A stretch of 64,000 nucleotides of DNA from Ahaetulla prasina (lineage: Eukaryota > Chordata > Lepidosauria > Squamata > Colubridae): positions 132,460,420-132,524,419 of the forward strand of contig NC_080540.1 of the NCBI RefSeq assembly GCF_028640845.1, written 5' to 3'. The notes below the pieces were generated by a model. That model made no database searches and was not told where the DNA came from. It saw only the letters and a list, made by a program, of their open reading frames with translations. Of the stretch, positions 47,035 through 56,364 are shown piece after piece; within the stretch, counting starts at the first letter, position 1, and every line of letters starts with the position of its first letter. Made by a program: the position numbers and the translations under genes.

Positions 47035-47232
47035 CCGACTCCTAAGATTCAAGCAGATGGATGGGTCCTTGCTGGGCGGACGGCCTGCCATCCACCTCAC
47101 AGAGGAGGTTTTTATGGAAATAGGCACCCAGAGGGAAACCCTACGATTTGTGGTTGTGCCTAAAATAATGGAAGACATAGTCCTGGGTTTAGTTTGGTTG
47201 GACAAATGGGGCCCGACCATCTGGTGGGGTGG
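47035..47232 (+). pseudogene. C-terminal half of a Gypsy-type protease
   Basis: Plus-strand frame: a KQMDGSLLGGRP start, then ETLRFVVVPKIMEDIVLGLV and WLDKWGPTIWW. The pattern 'I-x-F-x-V ... x-L-G-x-x-W-L-x-x-x-x-P-x-I-x-W' is characteristic of the protease end and pol linker of Sushi/V-clade Ty3/Gypsy elements and their domesticated relatives. No active-site Asp occurs in this half. Confidence 0.7.
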
Positions 47233-47279
47233 TGGCTGTCAACACCTGTGGCCCAACCCCACTGCGACATAAGGAATGG

Positions 47280-47519
47280 CCTCAATCCCCTACAGTAGAC
47301 CACCCCCAACCCTGTGGCCACCCCCATACTCATTAAGCACCTGGTGTAACCAGTGTCCACCAAGGCTGTACAGTCCCTCCTTACCCGTGCTTCCAACACT
47401 GTTGGAATTACAAAGGGTTTAATGGACATGCTTACCATTTGGTCCAGTTCAGCCTCTTCCTTGCTGCTGCTGGTAGTTGGCTCCTTGCCTGGGCTGAGCG
47501 TTACCACACCTGGGGTCAT
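47280..47519 (-). pseudogene. N-terminal half of a Gypsy-type protease with DTG
   Basis: The minus-strand frame contains CTALVDTGYTRCLMSMGVA, in which Asp-Thr-Gly is the aspartic protease catalytic triad followed by the usual Cys/Thr-rich turn. It precedes a segment that no longer resembles a protease, consistent with the break where the inverted half begins. Confidence 0.65.
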
Positions 47520-47521
47520 GG

Positions 47522-47769
47522 CAGGGGTGAAATTCAGCAGGATCTGACAAGTTCTGGAGAACAGGTAGCAGAAATTTTGAGCAGTTTGGAGAATCGGTAG
47601 CAGAAATTTTGAGTAGTTCGGAGAACCGGCAAATATTAACTCTGGCTAGCCCCAGAGTGGGGTGGGAGTGGAGATTTTGCAGTATCCTTCCCCTGCCATG
47701 CCCATTAAGCCACACCCACCAAGCCACACCCACAGAACTGGTAGTAAAAAAATTTGGATTTCACCACTG
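47522..47769 (-). mobile_element. Non-autonomous hAT element (family A) inside the Gypsy remnant
   Basis: Starts caggggtgaaattcagc and ends ggatttcaccactg. The 8-bp target duplication ggtcatgg (47514-47521, 47770-47777) is perfect. The flanking Gypsy sequence is continuous when it is removed. Confidence 0.92.
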
Positions 47770-47837
47770 GGTCATGGATATCGCCTCTTGTGCCCCCCAT
47801 AACTTCTCCAGGGTGCCCTTGATGCTCTTTCTCACCA

Positions 47838-48050
47838 TCATTGTTCGTCTGGTGTGTGGGTACCGACGGACTTTTTCTGGTCCGTGTCTGCACTCTCGGC
47901 TGCTCTATGCCCCGGCTTTCCGCAACATGCTAAGTATAGGTATGTTTGGTTCCACCAGCCTTTGGGGCAGCATCGCCGTCTGCTGACTTCAGCTAGAGAG
48001 AAGGTTAGTACATTTTCTTCAAAGGCTGCTCTCATTCCACGAATGATCAA
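47838..48050 (-). pseudogene. Gag nucleocapsid zinc-knuckle remnant
   Basis: The minus-strand frame reads YLYLACCGKPGHRAAESAD. It matches a CX2CX4HX4C knuckle in which the first Cys is now Tyr and the last is Ser. It lies upstream (in the minus sense) of the protease half, as gag does relative to pol. Confidence 0.6.
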
Positions 48051-48065
48051 GAAACTGTCTTCTAG

Positions 48066-49707
48066 TAATTCTTACAAATAAATAAATATCATTCATTTTG
48101 GGCTATTTAGCCCTGATCTTAAAAAACTCATTAACAGATAAATCATTTGAACAGGGCAATAAGTGTAGCTATATATGAGGAAAAACAGACATGCCCAGTC
48201 TTTTCTAAATAGCTATTGGTTTATTCTTTCAGAGGCAGAATGAATCCATCTATTAGGTATGTGTGTTTGACAAAATGGATTTGGTCTTCTTTTTCAATTA
48301 AGAAATAAATATATCACTGGCACAACTGGAAGCCACCCAGTAACTGACTTGTAACAAATTATCTCCACAAAATGATAGTTAATTTGGGCTAAATTACAGA
48401 GACTAATCAGATCAATAGGTTGGAATGAAATATGTGAACAGAATCAATGGCTTCTAAGGAATGCATTGTTCAATGAATATGGGTGGCAAAGCCCAACATT
48501 GTTCATTCATTGTTAAGTGAGAAGGGTAATGAATATTTGCTGGTAATAAATTGCTGTCAGGATCTATGAAGGAGTCATAGCAAAATTCTTACTGGTTTAG
48601 ATTTCATTGTTGCATTAAAATAAAGAAACAAATGGGTCAAAATCAATGAAGTAAACTGAAGATTCTAGTACTAAACAATTACCTATAGGGCAAGAGCAGG
48701 TTGGAAATAGGGATTGTCCTGGTTGAAAATTCATTAGTAACAAATAGACTTTGCCCAGAAAACAGGACCTTGGACAGCTCCAAGCTGATAACCTTGAGTA
48801 GACCATCCTGGAAGCCAATTGACTTCAGCCTGGGATGAAAAGAAGTTCAGAGTTAATCCTTTCAATTCTGTCACTGTTCATAGATTCCAGCCATGGGGGC
48901 TTTCAGTATCAACAGCTTGAGGTGAGAAGACAGGCAAAGTACAGAGGAAGCAACAAAACTAATTACTCTTTAGGGATGCTGACTACTGGTTCTAATCCTG
49001 AGGACAAGATCTTTGTTTTGCCTTCTTTAACTGTACCAATGGGCTGGTCAGGATTTCCAGATATCTCTTCTTCTGAATCCTTGCCTCGTTCATTGCTGTC
49101 AGCTGAGATTTTTAGTCTTGCTATCACATTTTTGCCCTCGTGGGAATGTTAGTGATGTATACTGATACAGATGAACAATAACATTATTCAGACTAATTTA
49201 ATCCCAATTGATTATGTGATTGCCATGATGGAAATGAAACACATTCAGCAGAAAAGAAGGGGAATATGCATGGTTTGATAATTTTATACTCTGATGAACA
49301 TACATTTTACCTAAGGGGAAAGTAACAGGCACTAAATAACTTCTTCTGAAATAAAATTATTTTAGTGGTAAAAGTATTTCCAAATGTAGCAGCAAGAATC
49401 AAGATGGAGAAGAAGAATAGAAAATGAACTCAGGAATGTGAAAGTATGATCTCACATGAGACTGGTGGTCCTTTCCAAATAAAGTTCATGTGAAGTTCAT
49501 TGTACAGTTTGCTGGCTGTTCTGCCAAGGGAATATTAGATAGGCACAATCCATAGATCTAGGCTTTGAATTGGACAGATAAATTATAAATGAGTGAATTG
49601 TGGATATTGAAGGAACAGGTGTGCTCAAAACATTTTGTTGCTTCGATCATAAAACAAGCCATCTCACTGATCCTTATGTTCTGTAATTTTATCTAGTTTC
49701 CAATTTA
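48066..49707. other. Unique sequence, no gene seen
   Basis: A+T-rich; nothing recognised on either strand. Confidence 0.55.
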
Positions 49708-51325
49708 CGAGTGCTTCCTTGTTGGAGGGAGTCTTTCCGGCCACCTTGAAAGAGGCGGTGGTGAGGCCCCTCCTCAAGAAGCCTTCCCTGGACCCGGCTG
49801 TTTTGGGTAACTATCGTCCGGTCTCCAACCTTCGCTTCGCGGCGAAGGTTGTAGAGAGTATGGTGGCATATCAGTTTCCCCTGCACCTGGAGGAAACTGT
49901 CTATCTGGACCCGTTCCAGTCCGGCTTCCGACCCGGTTACAGCACTGAGACGGCTTTGGTCGCGTTGGTGGATGATCTCTGGAGGGCCAGGGATAGGGGT
50001 TATTCCTCTGCCCTGGTCCTATTAGACCTCTCAGCGGCTTTCGATACCATCGACCATGGTATCCTGCTGCGCCGGTTGGAGGGATTGGGAGTGGGAGGCA
50101 CCGTTATTGGTGGTTCTCCTCCTATCTCTCCGACCGTCGCAGACGGTAGTTGACGGGCAGAGGTCGACCCCGCGGCACCTCACTTGTGGGGTGCCGCAGC
50201 GGTCGACTCTCTCGCCACTTGTGTTCAACATCTATCTGAAGCTGCTGGGTGAGATCATCAGTGGCTTCGTGTGAGGTACCAGCTGTACGCTGATGACACC
50301 CAGCTGTATTTTTTCACACCGGGCCACCCCAATGAAGCTATCGACGTGCTGTCCCGGTGTTTAGAAGCCGCACGGGTCTGGATGGGGAGAAACAGGCTCA
50401 AGCTCAATCCTCCAAGACGGAGTGGCTGTGGATGCCGGCATCCCGGTACAGTCAGCTGAGTCCGCGGCTGACTGTCGGGAGCGAGTCATTGGCCCGATGG
50501 AGAGGGTGCGCAATTTGGGCGTTCTCCTGGATGCACGGCTGTCTTTTGAAGATCATTCCGTCCAGGAGAGCTTTCACCAGGTTCGCCTGGTGCCAGTTGC
50601 CCCTTTCTAGACCGGGATGCCTTGTGCACAGTCACCACGCCCTTGTGACGTCTCGCCTGGACTACTGCAATGCTCTCTACATGGGGCTCCCTTGAAGGGC
50701 ATCCGGAGGCTGCAGTTGGTCCAGGATAGAGGGAGCCCTCGTGGCTCCCGAGTGACACCTATCCTCATGAGGCTGCACTGGCTACCTGTGCGCTTCAAGG
50801 TATTGGTGAACGTCTTTAAAGCGCTCCATGGCATAGGGCCGGGTTACTTACGGGACCGCCTGCTGCTACCGAATACCTCTCACCGACCCGTGCGCTCTCA
50901 CAGAGAGGGACTCTCGGGTGCCGGCGACAGTGTCGCCTGGCGACACCCAGGGAAGGGCCTTCTGTGGGGCTCCCGCCCTCTGGAACGAACTCCCCCCAGG
51001 ACTTCGTCAACTTCCGGACCTCCGAACCTTTCGCCGCGAGCTCAAAACTCACTTATTTATTTGCGCTGGACTGGGTTAGCTTTTTATGGGTTTTTAATTG
51101 GGTTTTATCGATGGGTTTTTAATGGGTTTTTAATGGGTTTTATTATTTGCTAAATTTTAATTGCGGCCAAATTGAATAAGTTTTTTAGTGGTATTTTAAT
51201 AGTATTTATTTTGTAATAGGAATGTTTATTTTATCTGGTTGTAAACCGCCCTGAGTCCTTCGGGAGAAGGGCGGTATAAAAATTTAAATAATAAAATAAA
51301 TAATAATAAATAAAAATAAAATAAT
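49708..51325 (+). mobile_element. L2 LINE copy 3, 5'-truncated in the reverse transcriptase
   Basis: Enters the L2 sequence at the segment equivalent to about 26705 of copy 1 and continues to the terminal stem (51246-51280) and an (AATA)n-rich tail. The junction at about 49708 is abrupt against unique DNA. Confidence 0.92.
49719..51062 (+). pseudogene. L2 reverse transcriptase fragment with many small deletions
   Basis: Opens with LKEAVVRPLLKKPSLDPAVL and NYRPVSNLRFAAKVVESMVA, then LLDLSAAFDTIDHGILL (to about 50100). Successive single-base losses then shift the frame at about 50105, 50270, 50410, 50495, 50560 and 50690. YADDTQLYFF is still legible near 50280. The C-terminal segment (RDRLLLPNTSHRPVRSHREG) is recognisable to about 51060. 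Confidence 0.88.
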
Positions 51326-51551
51326 AAACTGGTTTTAAATATTAAACATTAATTCTGGAGTGGGATATCATAATCTGAACACTGCCTCTCATTATTTATA
51401 GTCTGAGATGGGTGGTCACATTCTTTGTAATCGTAGAGTTGGTTCAGGAATAAGCACTTGGTCTGTAATGAGGCCATCTCATTAAGAGAAGAATATGATT
51501 ACTCCTCAACAGGCTAGAGACTTCTGGACACATTGTGCTTAGCTTCTATTT

Positions 51552-51579
51552 CCTGTCATCTTGGTCCTGTCATCTTGGT
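51552..51579. repeat. 14-bp tandem repeat next to an L2 start
   Basis: cctgtcatcttggt occurs twice head-to-tail, just before the L2 fragment that begins near 51585. Confidence 0.85.
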
Positions 51580-51584
51580 CAGAT

Positions 51585-52240
51585 ATAGTAGCCTGCCTGG
51601 ACTACTGCAATGCTCTCTACATGGGGCTCCCCTTGAAGAGCACCAGGAGGCTCCAGCTGGTCCAGAATGCGCGGGTAATAGAGGGAGCACCACACTGCTC
51701 TCATATAACACCTCTCCTGCGCAAGCTGCAATGGCTGCCGGTGTTCTTCCGGGTGCAATTCAAGGTGTTGGTTATCACCTTTAAAGCGCTCCATGGCATA
51801 GGACCGGGTTACTTACGGGACCGCCTACTGCCACCAATAACCTCCCATCGACCTGTGCGCTCCCATAGGGAGGGCCTCCTCGGGGTGCCGTCAGCCAAAC
51901 AATGCCGACTGGCGGCTCCCAGGGGGAGGGCCTTCTCTGTGGGGGCTCCTGCCCTTTGGAATGAGCTGCCTCCGGGGTTGCGTCAACTCCCCGACCTCTG
52001 GACCTTCAAACGCGAGCTCAAGACCTTTTTATTCCACCGTGTGGGGCTGGCCTAACGATTTTTTAATGGGGGTTTTTTACATTGGTTTACGATAGTTTAA
52101 CTTATTTGGTCAATTTTAGAATCAGTTTTTTAATATGTTTTTAACTTTTGTTTATGCCTATGTTGTTTTTATTCTGGCTGTTAACCGCCCTGAGTCCTTC
52201 GGGAGAAGGGTGGTATAGAAATAGAATAAATAAATAAATG
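51585..52240 (+). mobile_element. L2 3' fragment (left copy of the duplicated cluster)
   Basis: Starts at the segment DYCNALYMGLPLKSTRRLQL; an open frame of 164 codons (51561-52055) runs to the C-terminus WTFKRELKTFLFHRVGLA, followed by the 3' UTR, stem and (AATA)n tail. The open frame is a 5'-truncated protein tail and not a gene. Confidence 0.92.
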
Positions 52241-52409
52241 AGAATTGAAATCCAACACCTGGAAAGCATGAAGCAGAGAAAGCTGGAGTGTGCCTTACAT
52301 TAAATTTACTTTTCAATGTCCCTTCAAGTGCGGTGGCAATGTACCTATGAGAGGAAATGGTTCAACTGGTATGTTTTGTTTGGAATTAGAGAGGCCCTAT
52401 TCTCAAAAA

Positions 52410-52765
52410 AGAGAGGGATGCAGTGGCTCAGTGGCTAAGATGCTGAGCTTGTCAATCAGCAGTTCAGCAGTTCAGCAGTTCGAATCCCTAGCGCCATGTA
52501 ACCGAGTGAGCTCCTGTTACTTGTCCCAGCTTCTGCCAACCTAGCAATTTCGAAAGCACATAAAAAATGCAAGTAGAAAAATAGGGACCACTTTGGTGGG
52601 AAGGTAATAGCGTTCCGTGCGCCTTTAGTGTTGAGTCATGCTGGCCACATGACCACGGAGACATCTTTGGACAGTGCTGGCTCCTTGGCTTAGAAACAGA
52701 GATGAGCACCGCCCTCTAGAGCCAGAAACAACTAGCATGCATGTGCGGGGGAACCTTTGCTTTTA
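52410..52765 (+). mobile_element. Sauria-type tRNA-derived SINE (unit A)
   Basis: A box tggctcagtggctaag at 52424 and a perfect B box gttcgaatcc at 52478. The body includes ctggccacatgacc and the end ggggaacctttgctttta shared with Bov-B LINEs. A 14-bp target duplication, cctattctcaaaaa, flanks it (52396-52409, 52766-52779). Between the boxes cagtt is expanded three times. Bov-B enzymes are thought to mobilise this SINE; no Bov-B is visible in this window. Confidence 0.93.
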
Positions 52766-52779
52766 CCTATTCTCAAAAA

Positions 52780-53496
52780 GCACCTGCTATTTTATCATTT
52801 ACCTACAAAATAAACTGGAAGAAGCCTAAAGACAGCCTATTTATTTTCAAATTTCTGTTGTCCTTCTGGTGTGCACTCTTAAATGTTTGTTCTGCCATAT
52901 TTTGCATGCTTTTGTCCATTCTCTGCTGATGCAGAGAATGCATGGCTCTTATTGTTACTTTGACTAAATGCCAGTTTTGTCACAATTCATTGGTTGCAAC
53001 CCATTTGTTGCATTTTACTACATCTGCTTAAAATGACCTCATAGATTTTAGAGATGAAACAGTCGCTTAAAAATCCATATTCTGTTTCCACTACACACTT
53101 ATAATTGAATACTCATAGCAGCCAAACAATATTTCAGAAGATAGCCTTATCTATAAAAGCAGTAATATATGAGGTGATGAATTTGTTTAATGGAGGATTT
53201 TCTCTAAGGTGCCTGATACACCTTTCCAGCTAGTTAGGCTGAGAGCACGGTGCCTTGGTTTGAACAAAAGTTGTATATGAAATTTGCTATATGCTGTGGA
53301 CATTCAGTTGAATACTAGATAAGTCTTCCCTTTCTCAGTGTCTGCCAAGATATGGAACTAGAATTCTCACCTTTCCCAAAATGCATTGCAGATCAATTGT
53401 AGAAAATTATAGATTAATATGTAGGAGAAAAGAGATCTGTAGTGCACAAGAGGCAAAGAATTTAGAATTTAGCCAGAAGAAAGAACGTTTATGGAG
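52780..53496. other. Unique sequence within duplication unit A
   Basis: A+T-rich, nothing recognised. Repeated at 54604-55321. Confidence 0.6.
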
Positions 53497-53619
53497 TATA
53501 GGTAGTCCTCAACTTATGACCACAATTGAGCCTAACATTTCTGTTGCCAAGCTAAGTGAGTTAGTTGCTAACTCAGTTTTTCCTCATTTTACAATCTTTC
53601 TTACCACAGTTATTAAGTG
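53497..53619. mobile_element. Left end of palindromic element P (unit A)
   Basis: Begins tataggtagtcctcaactta. Only the left ~120 bp remain before the L2 junction at 53620; the right half is absent here because the duplication joins L2 sequence instead. Confidence 0.85.
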
Positions 53620-54065
53620 TGGCTTAGGGCCCAGGTACTTACGGGACCGCCTGCTGCTACGAATACCTCTCACCGACCTGTGCGCTCTCACAGGGAGGGC
53701 CTCCTCAGGGTGCCGTCAGCCAAACAATGCCGACTGGCGGCCCCCAGGGGGAGGGCCTTCTCGGTGGGGGCTCCTGCCCTTTGGGATGGGCTGCCTCCCG
53801 GGGTGCGGCAACTCCCCGGCCTCTGGGCCTTCAAACGCGAGCTCAAGACCTTTTTATTCCACCGTGTGGGGCTGGCCTAACGATTTTTTAATGGGGGTTT
53901 TTTACATTGGTTTACGATAGTTTAACTTATTTGGTCAATTTTAGAATCAGTTTTTTAATATGTTTTTAACTTTTGTTTATGCCTATGTTGTTTTTATTCT
54001 GGCTGTTAACCGCCCTGAGTCCTTCGGGAGAAGGGTGGTATAGAAATAGAATAAATAAATAAATG
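53620..54065 (+). mobile_element. Hybrid L2 3' fragment at the duplication junction
   Basis: Coding tail YLRDRLLL...RPVRSHREGLLRV... then the C-terminus FKRELKTFLFHRVGLA, 3' UTR, stem and tail. The first ~60 bp resemble the copies at 41215 and 50840, while the rest matches 51880-52240. Several positions between about 53758 and 53832 carry G where the left copy has A or T. Confidence 0.85.
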
Positions 54066-54234
54066 AGAATTGAAATCCAACACCTGGAAAGCATGAAGCA
54101 GAGAAAGCTGGAGTGTGCCTTACATTAAATTTACTTTTCAATGTCCCTTCAAGTGCGGTGGCAATGTACCTATGAGAGGAAATGGTTCAACTGGTATGTT
54201 TTGTTTGGAATTAGAGAGGCCCTATTCTCAAAAA

Positions 54235-54589
54235 AGAGAGGGATGCGGTGGCTCAGTGGCTAAGATGCTGAGCTTGTCAATCAGCAGTTCAGCAGTTCAG
54301 CAGTTCGAATCCCTAGCGCCATGTAACCGAGTGAGCTCCTGTTACTTGTCCCAGCTTCTGCCAACCTAGCAATTTCGAAAGCACGTAAAAAATGCAAGTA
54401 GAAAAATAGGGACCACTTTGGTGGGAAGGTAATAGCGTTCCGTGTGCCTTTAGTGTTGAGTCATGCTGGCCACATGACCACGGAGACATCTTTGGACAGT
54501 GCTGGCTCCTTGGCTTAGAAACAGAGATGAGCACCGTCCTCTAGAGCCAGAAACAACTAGCATGCATGTGCGGGGGAACTTTGCTTTTA
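54235..54589 (+). mobile_element. Sauria-type tRNA-derived SINE (unit B copy)
   Basis: Same insertion as 52410-52765, carried by the segmental duplication: same flanking cctattctcaaaaa (54221-54234, 54590-54603). It differs at a few positions, for example A to G at the equivalent of 52421, and lacks one C in the terminal aacctttgc. Confidence 0.92.
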
Positions 54590-55444
54590 CCTATTCTCAA
54601 AAAGCACCTGCTATTTTATCATTTACCTACAAAATAAACTGGAAGAAGCCTAAAGACAGCCTATTTATTTTCAAATTTCTGTTGTCCTTCTGGTGTGCAC
54701 TCTTAAATGTTTGTTCTGCCATATTTTGCATGCTTTTGTCCATTCTCTGCTGATGCAGAGAATGCATGGCTCTTATTGTTACTTTGACTAAATGCCAGTT
54801 TTGTCACAATTCATTGGTTGCAACCCATTTGTTGCATTTTACTACATCTGCTTAAAATGACCTCATAGATTTTAGAGATGAAACAGTCGCTTAAAAATCC
54901 ATATTCTGTTTCCACTACACACTTATAATTGAATACTCATAGCAGCCAAACAATATTTCAGAAGATAGCCTTATCTATAAAAGCAGTAATATATGAGATG
55001 ATGAATTTGTTTAATGGAGGATTTTCTCTAAGGTGCCTGATACACCTTTCCAGCTAGTTAGGCTGAGAGCACGGTGCCTTGGTTTGAGCAAAAGTTGTAT
55101 ATGAAAAGTTGCTATATGCTGTGGACATTCAGTTGAATACTAGATAAGTCTTCCCTTTCTCAGTGTCTGCCAAGATATGGAACTAGAATTCTCACCTTTC
55201 CCAAAATGCATTGCAGATCAATTGTAGAAAATTATAGATTAATATGTAGGAGAAAAGAGATCTGTAGTGCACAAGAGGCAAAGAATTTAGAATTTAGCCA
55301 GAAGAAAGAACGTTTATGGAGTATAGGTAGTCCTCAACTTATGACCACAATTGAGCCTAACATTTCTGTTGCCAAGCTAAGTGAGTTAGTTGCTAACTCA
55401 GTTTTTCCTCATTTTACAATCTTTCTTACCACAGTTATTAAGTG

Positions 55445-55915
55445 TGGCTTAGGGCCCAGGTACTTACGGGACCGCCTGCTGTTACCTTATGCCTCCCACC
55501 GACCCGTACGCTCACACAGAGAGGGCCTTCTCAGGGTGCCGTCCGCCAAGCAATGTCGGCTGGCGGCCTCCGGGGAAGGGCCTTCTCTGTTGGAGCACCT
55601 ACCCTCTGGAATGAACTTCCCCCCGGTTTGCGCCAACTACCTGACCTTCGGACCTTTCGCCGTGAATTGAAAACTTATTTGTTTATCCAAGCGGGACTGG
55701 CTTGATTTTTAAATTCTCAAATTTTGAATTTTTAATAATTTTATATGGGGTATTTTAGTTTGGGTCAATTTGACAGTTTTAATTTGGCCATCATTGAATA
55801 TGTATTTTAACTGATATTTTAATTTTGTATATTTAATTGTTTTAATCTTGGCTGTACACCGCCCTGAGTCCTTCGGGAGAAGGGCGGTATAAAAATTTAA
55901 ATAATAAATAATAAA
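55445..55915 (+). mobile_element. L2 3' fragment nested in element P
   Basis: Runs from tggcttagggcccaggtact to the stem (55858-55890) and an (AATA)n tail, with a 6-bp target duplication taagtg (55439-55444 and 55916-55921). The C-terminal frame reads LWNELPPGLRQLPDLRTFRR. Confidence 0.92.
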
Positions 55916-56106
55916 TAAGTGAATCACTGCAGTGGTTAGTAACATGATGGTTATGTGAATCTGACTTCCCCGTTGACTTTGCTTTTCAGAAGGTTGCAAA
56001 ATATGAACCAGATGCCAAGCATCTGAAGTTTGATCATGGGGATGCTGAATGGTCATAAATGTAACTAACAGTCAAAAGTCACCTTTTTCAATGCCATTGT
56101 AACTTC

Positions 56107-56325
56107 AGACAGCCACTAAACAATAGCAATAGCAATAGTACTTAGACTTATATACTGTTTCGTAGTGCTTTTACAGCCCTCCCTAAGCGGTTTACAGAGT
56201 CAGCCTTCTACCTTGGAAGGATGGAAGGCTGAGTCTGGTGAGATTTGAACTGCCGAACTGCAGTTAGCGGTCAGCTGAAGTAGCATGCAATGCTGAACTC
56301 TAACCACGGCACCACCTCGGCCCTT
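56107..56325 (-). mobile_element. tRNA-derived SINE nested in element P
   Basis: On the minus strand: head ggccgaggtggtgccgtgg (A-box region), B-box-like cagttcaaatctcacc, centre gactcagccttccatcc, then gtaaaccgcttagggagggc and a tail of (TATTGC)n. The centre is shared with the SINE at 13660-13925 but the 3' end is different, implying a different partner LINE. Confidence 0.85.
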
Positions 56326-56364
56326 GACTTCCAACAAGTGGTTGTAAGTCAAAGACTACCTATA

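Larger units (their letters stand above)
46770..48065 (-). mobile_element. Remnant of a Ty3/Gypsy-type element, internally inverted
   Basis: Minus-strand reading gives a zinc-knuckle-like gag end (48050-47838), a spacer holding a hAT insertion, then the N-terminal half of an aspartic protease (47519 to about 47280). The C-terminal half of a similar protease lies next to it on the plus strand (about 47035-47232). Such a head-to-head arrangement implies an inversion within the protease. An LTR-like segment with ctttataagg lies at about 46928. All frames are broken. Confidence 0.7.
51794..53619. repeat. Tandem duplication, unit A (~1.83 kb)
   Basis: 52241-53619 is repeated at 54066-55444 with a constant offset of 1,825 bp. 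I noticed about six substitutions and two small indels over nearly 1.4 kb of the non-L2 part. The unit carries the tail of one L2 fragment, a Sauria-type SINE and the left end of palindromic element P. Its borders lie within L2 sequence. Confidence 0.92.
53620..55444. repeat. Tandem duplication, unit B (~1.83 kb)
   Basis: It begins with an L2 fragment whose left junction (aagtg|tggcttagggccc) is identical to that at 55445 and whose right part equals the L2 tail at 51900-52240. The fragment is therefore a recombinant between the two neighbouring L2 copies. Confidence 0.9.
55322..56364. mobile_element. Palindromic element P with two nested insertions
   Basis: Left end tataggtagtcctcaactta (55322) and right end aaagactacctata (about 56351-56364) are inverted relatives. 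The body is interrupted by an L2 fragment (55445-55915, flanked by taagtg on both sides) and a SINE (56107-56325). Remaining body pieces are 55322-55444, 55916-56106 and 56326-56364. Non-coding. Superfamily uncertain. Confidence 0.82.

Noticed and set aside
51561..52055. 164-codon intact open frame as a gene
   Set aside because: It is the C-terminal tail of an L2 reverse transcriptase protein in a 5'-truncated insertion, matching other L2 copies residue for residue over most of its length.
52424..52490. Possible functional tRNA gene
   Set aside because: A and B boxes are good, but the sequence continues into the Sauria SINE body with a 14-bp target duplication, so it is a SINE head.
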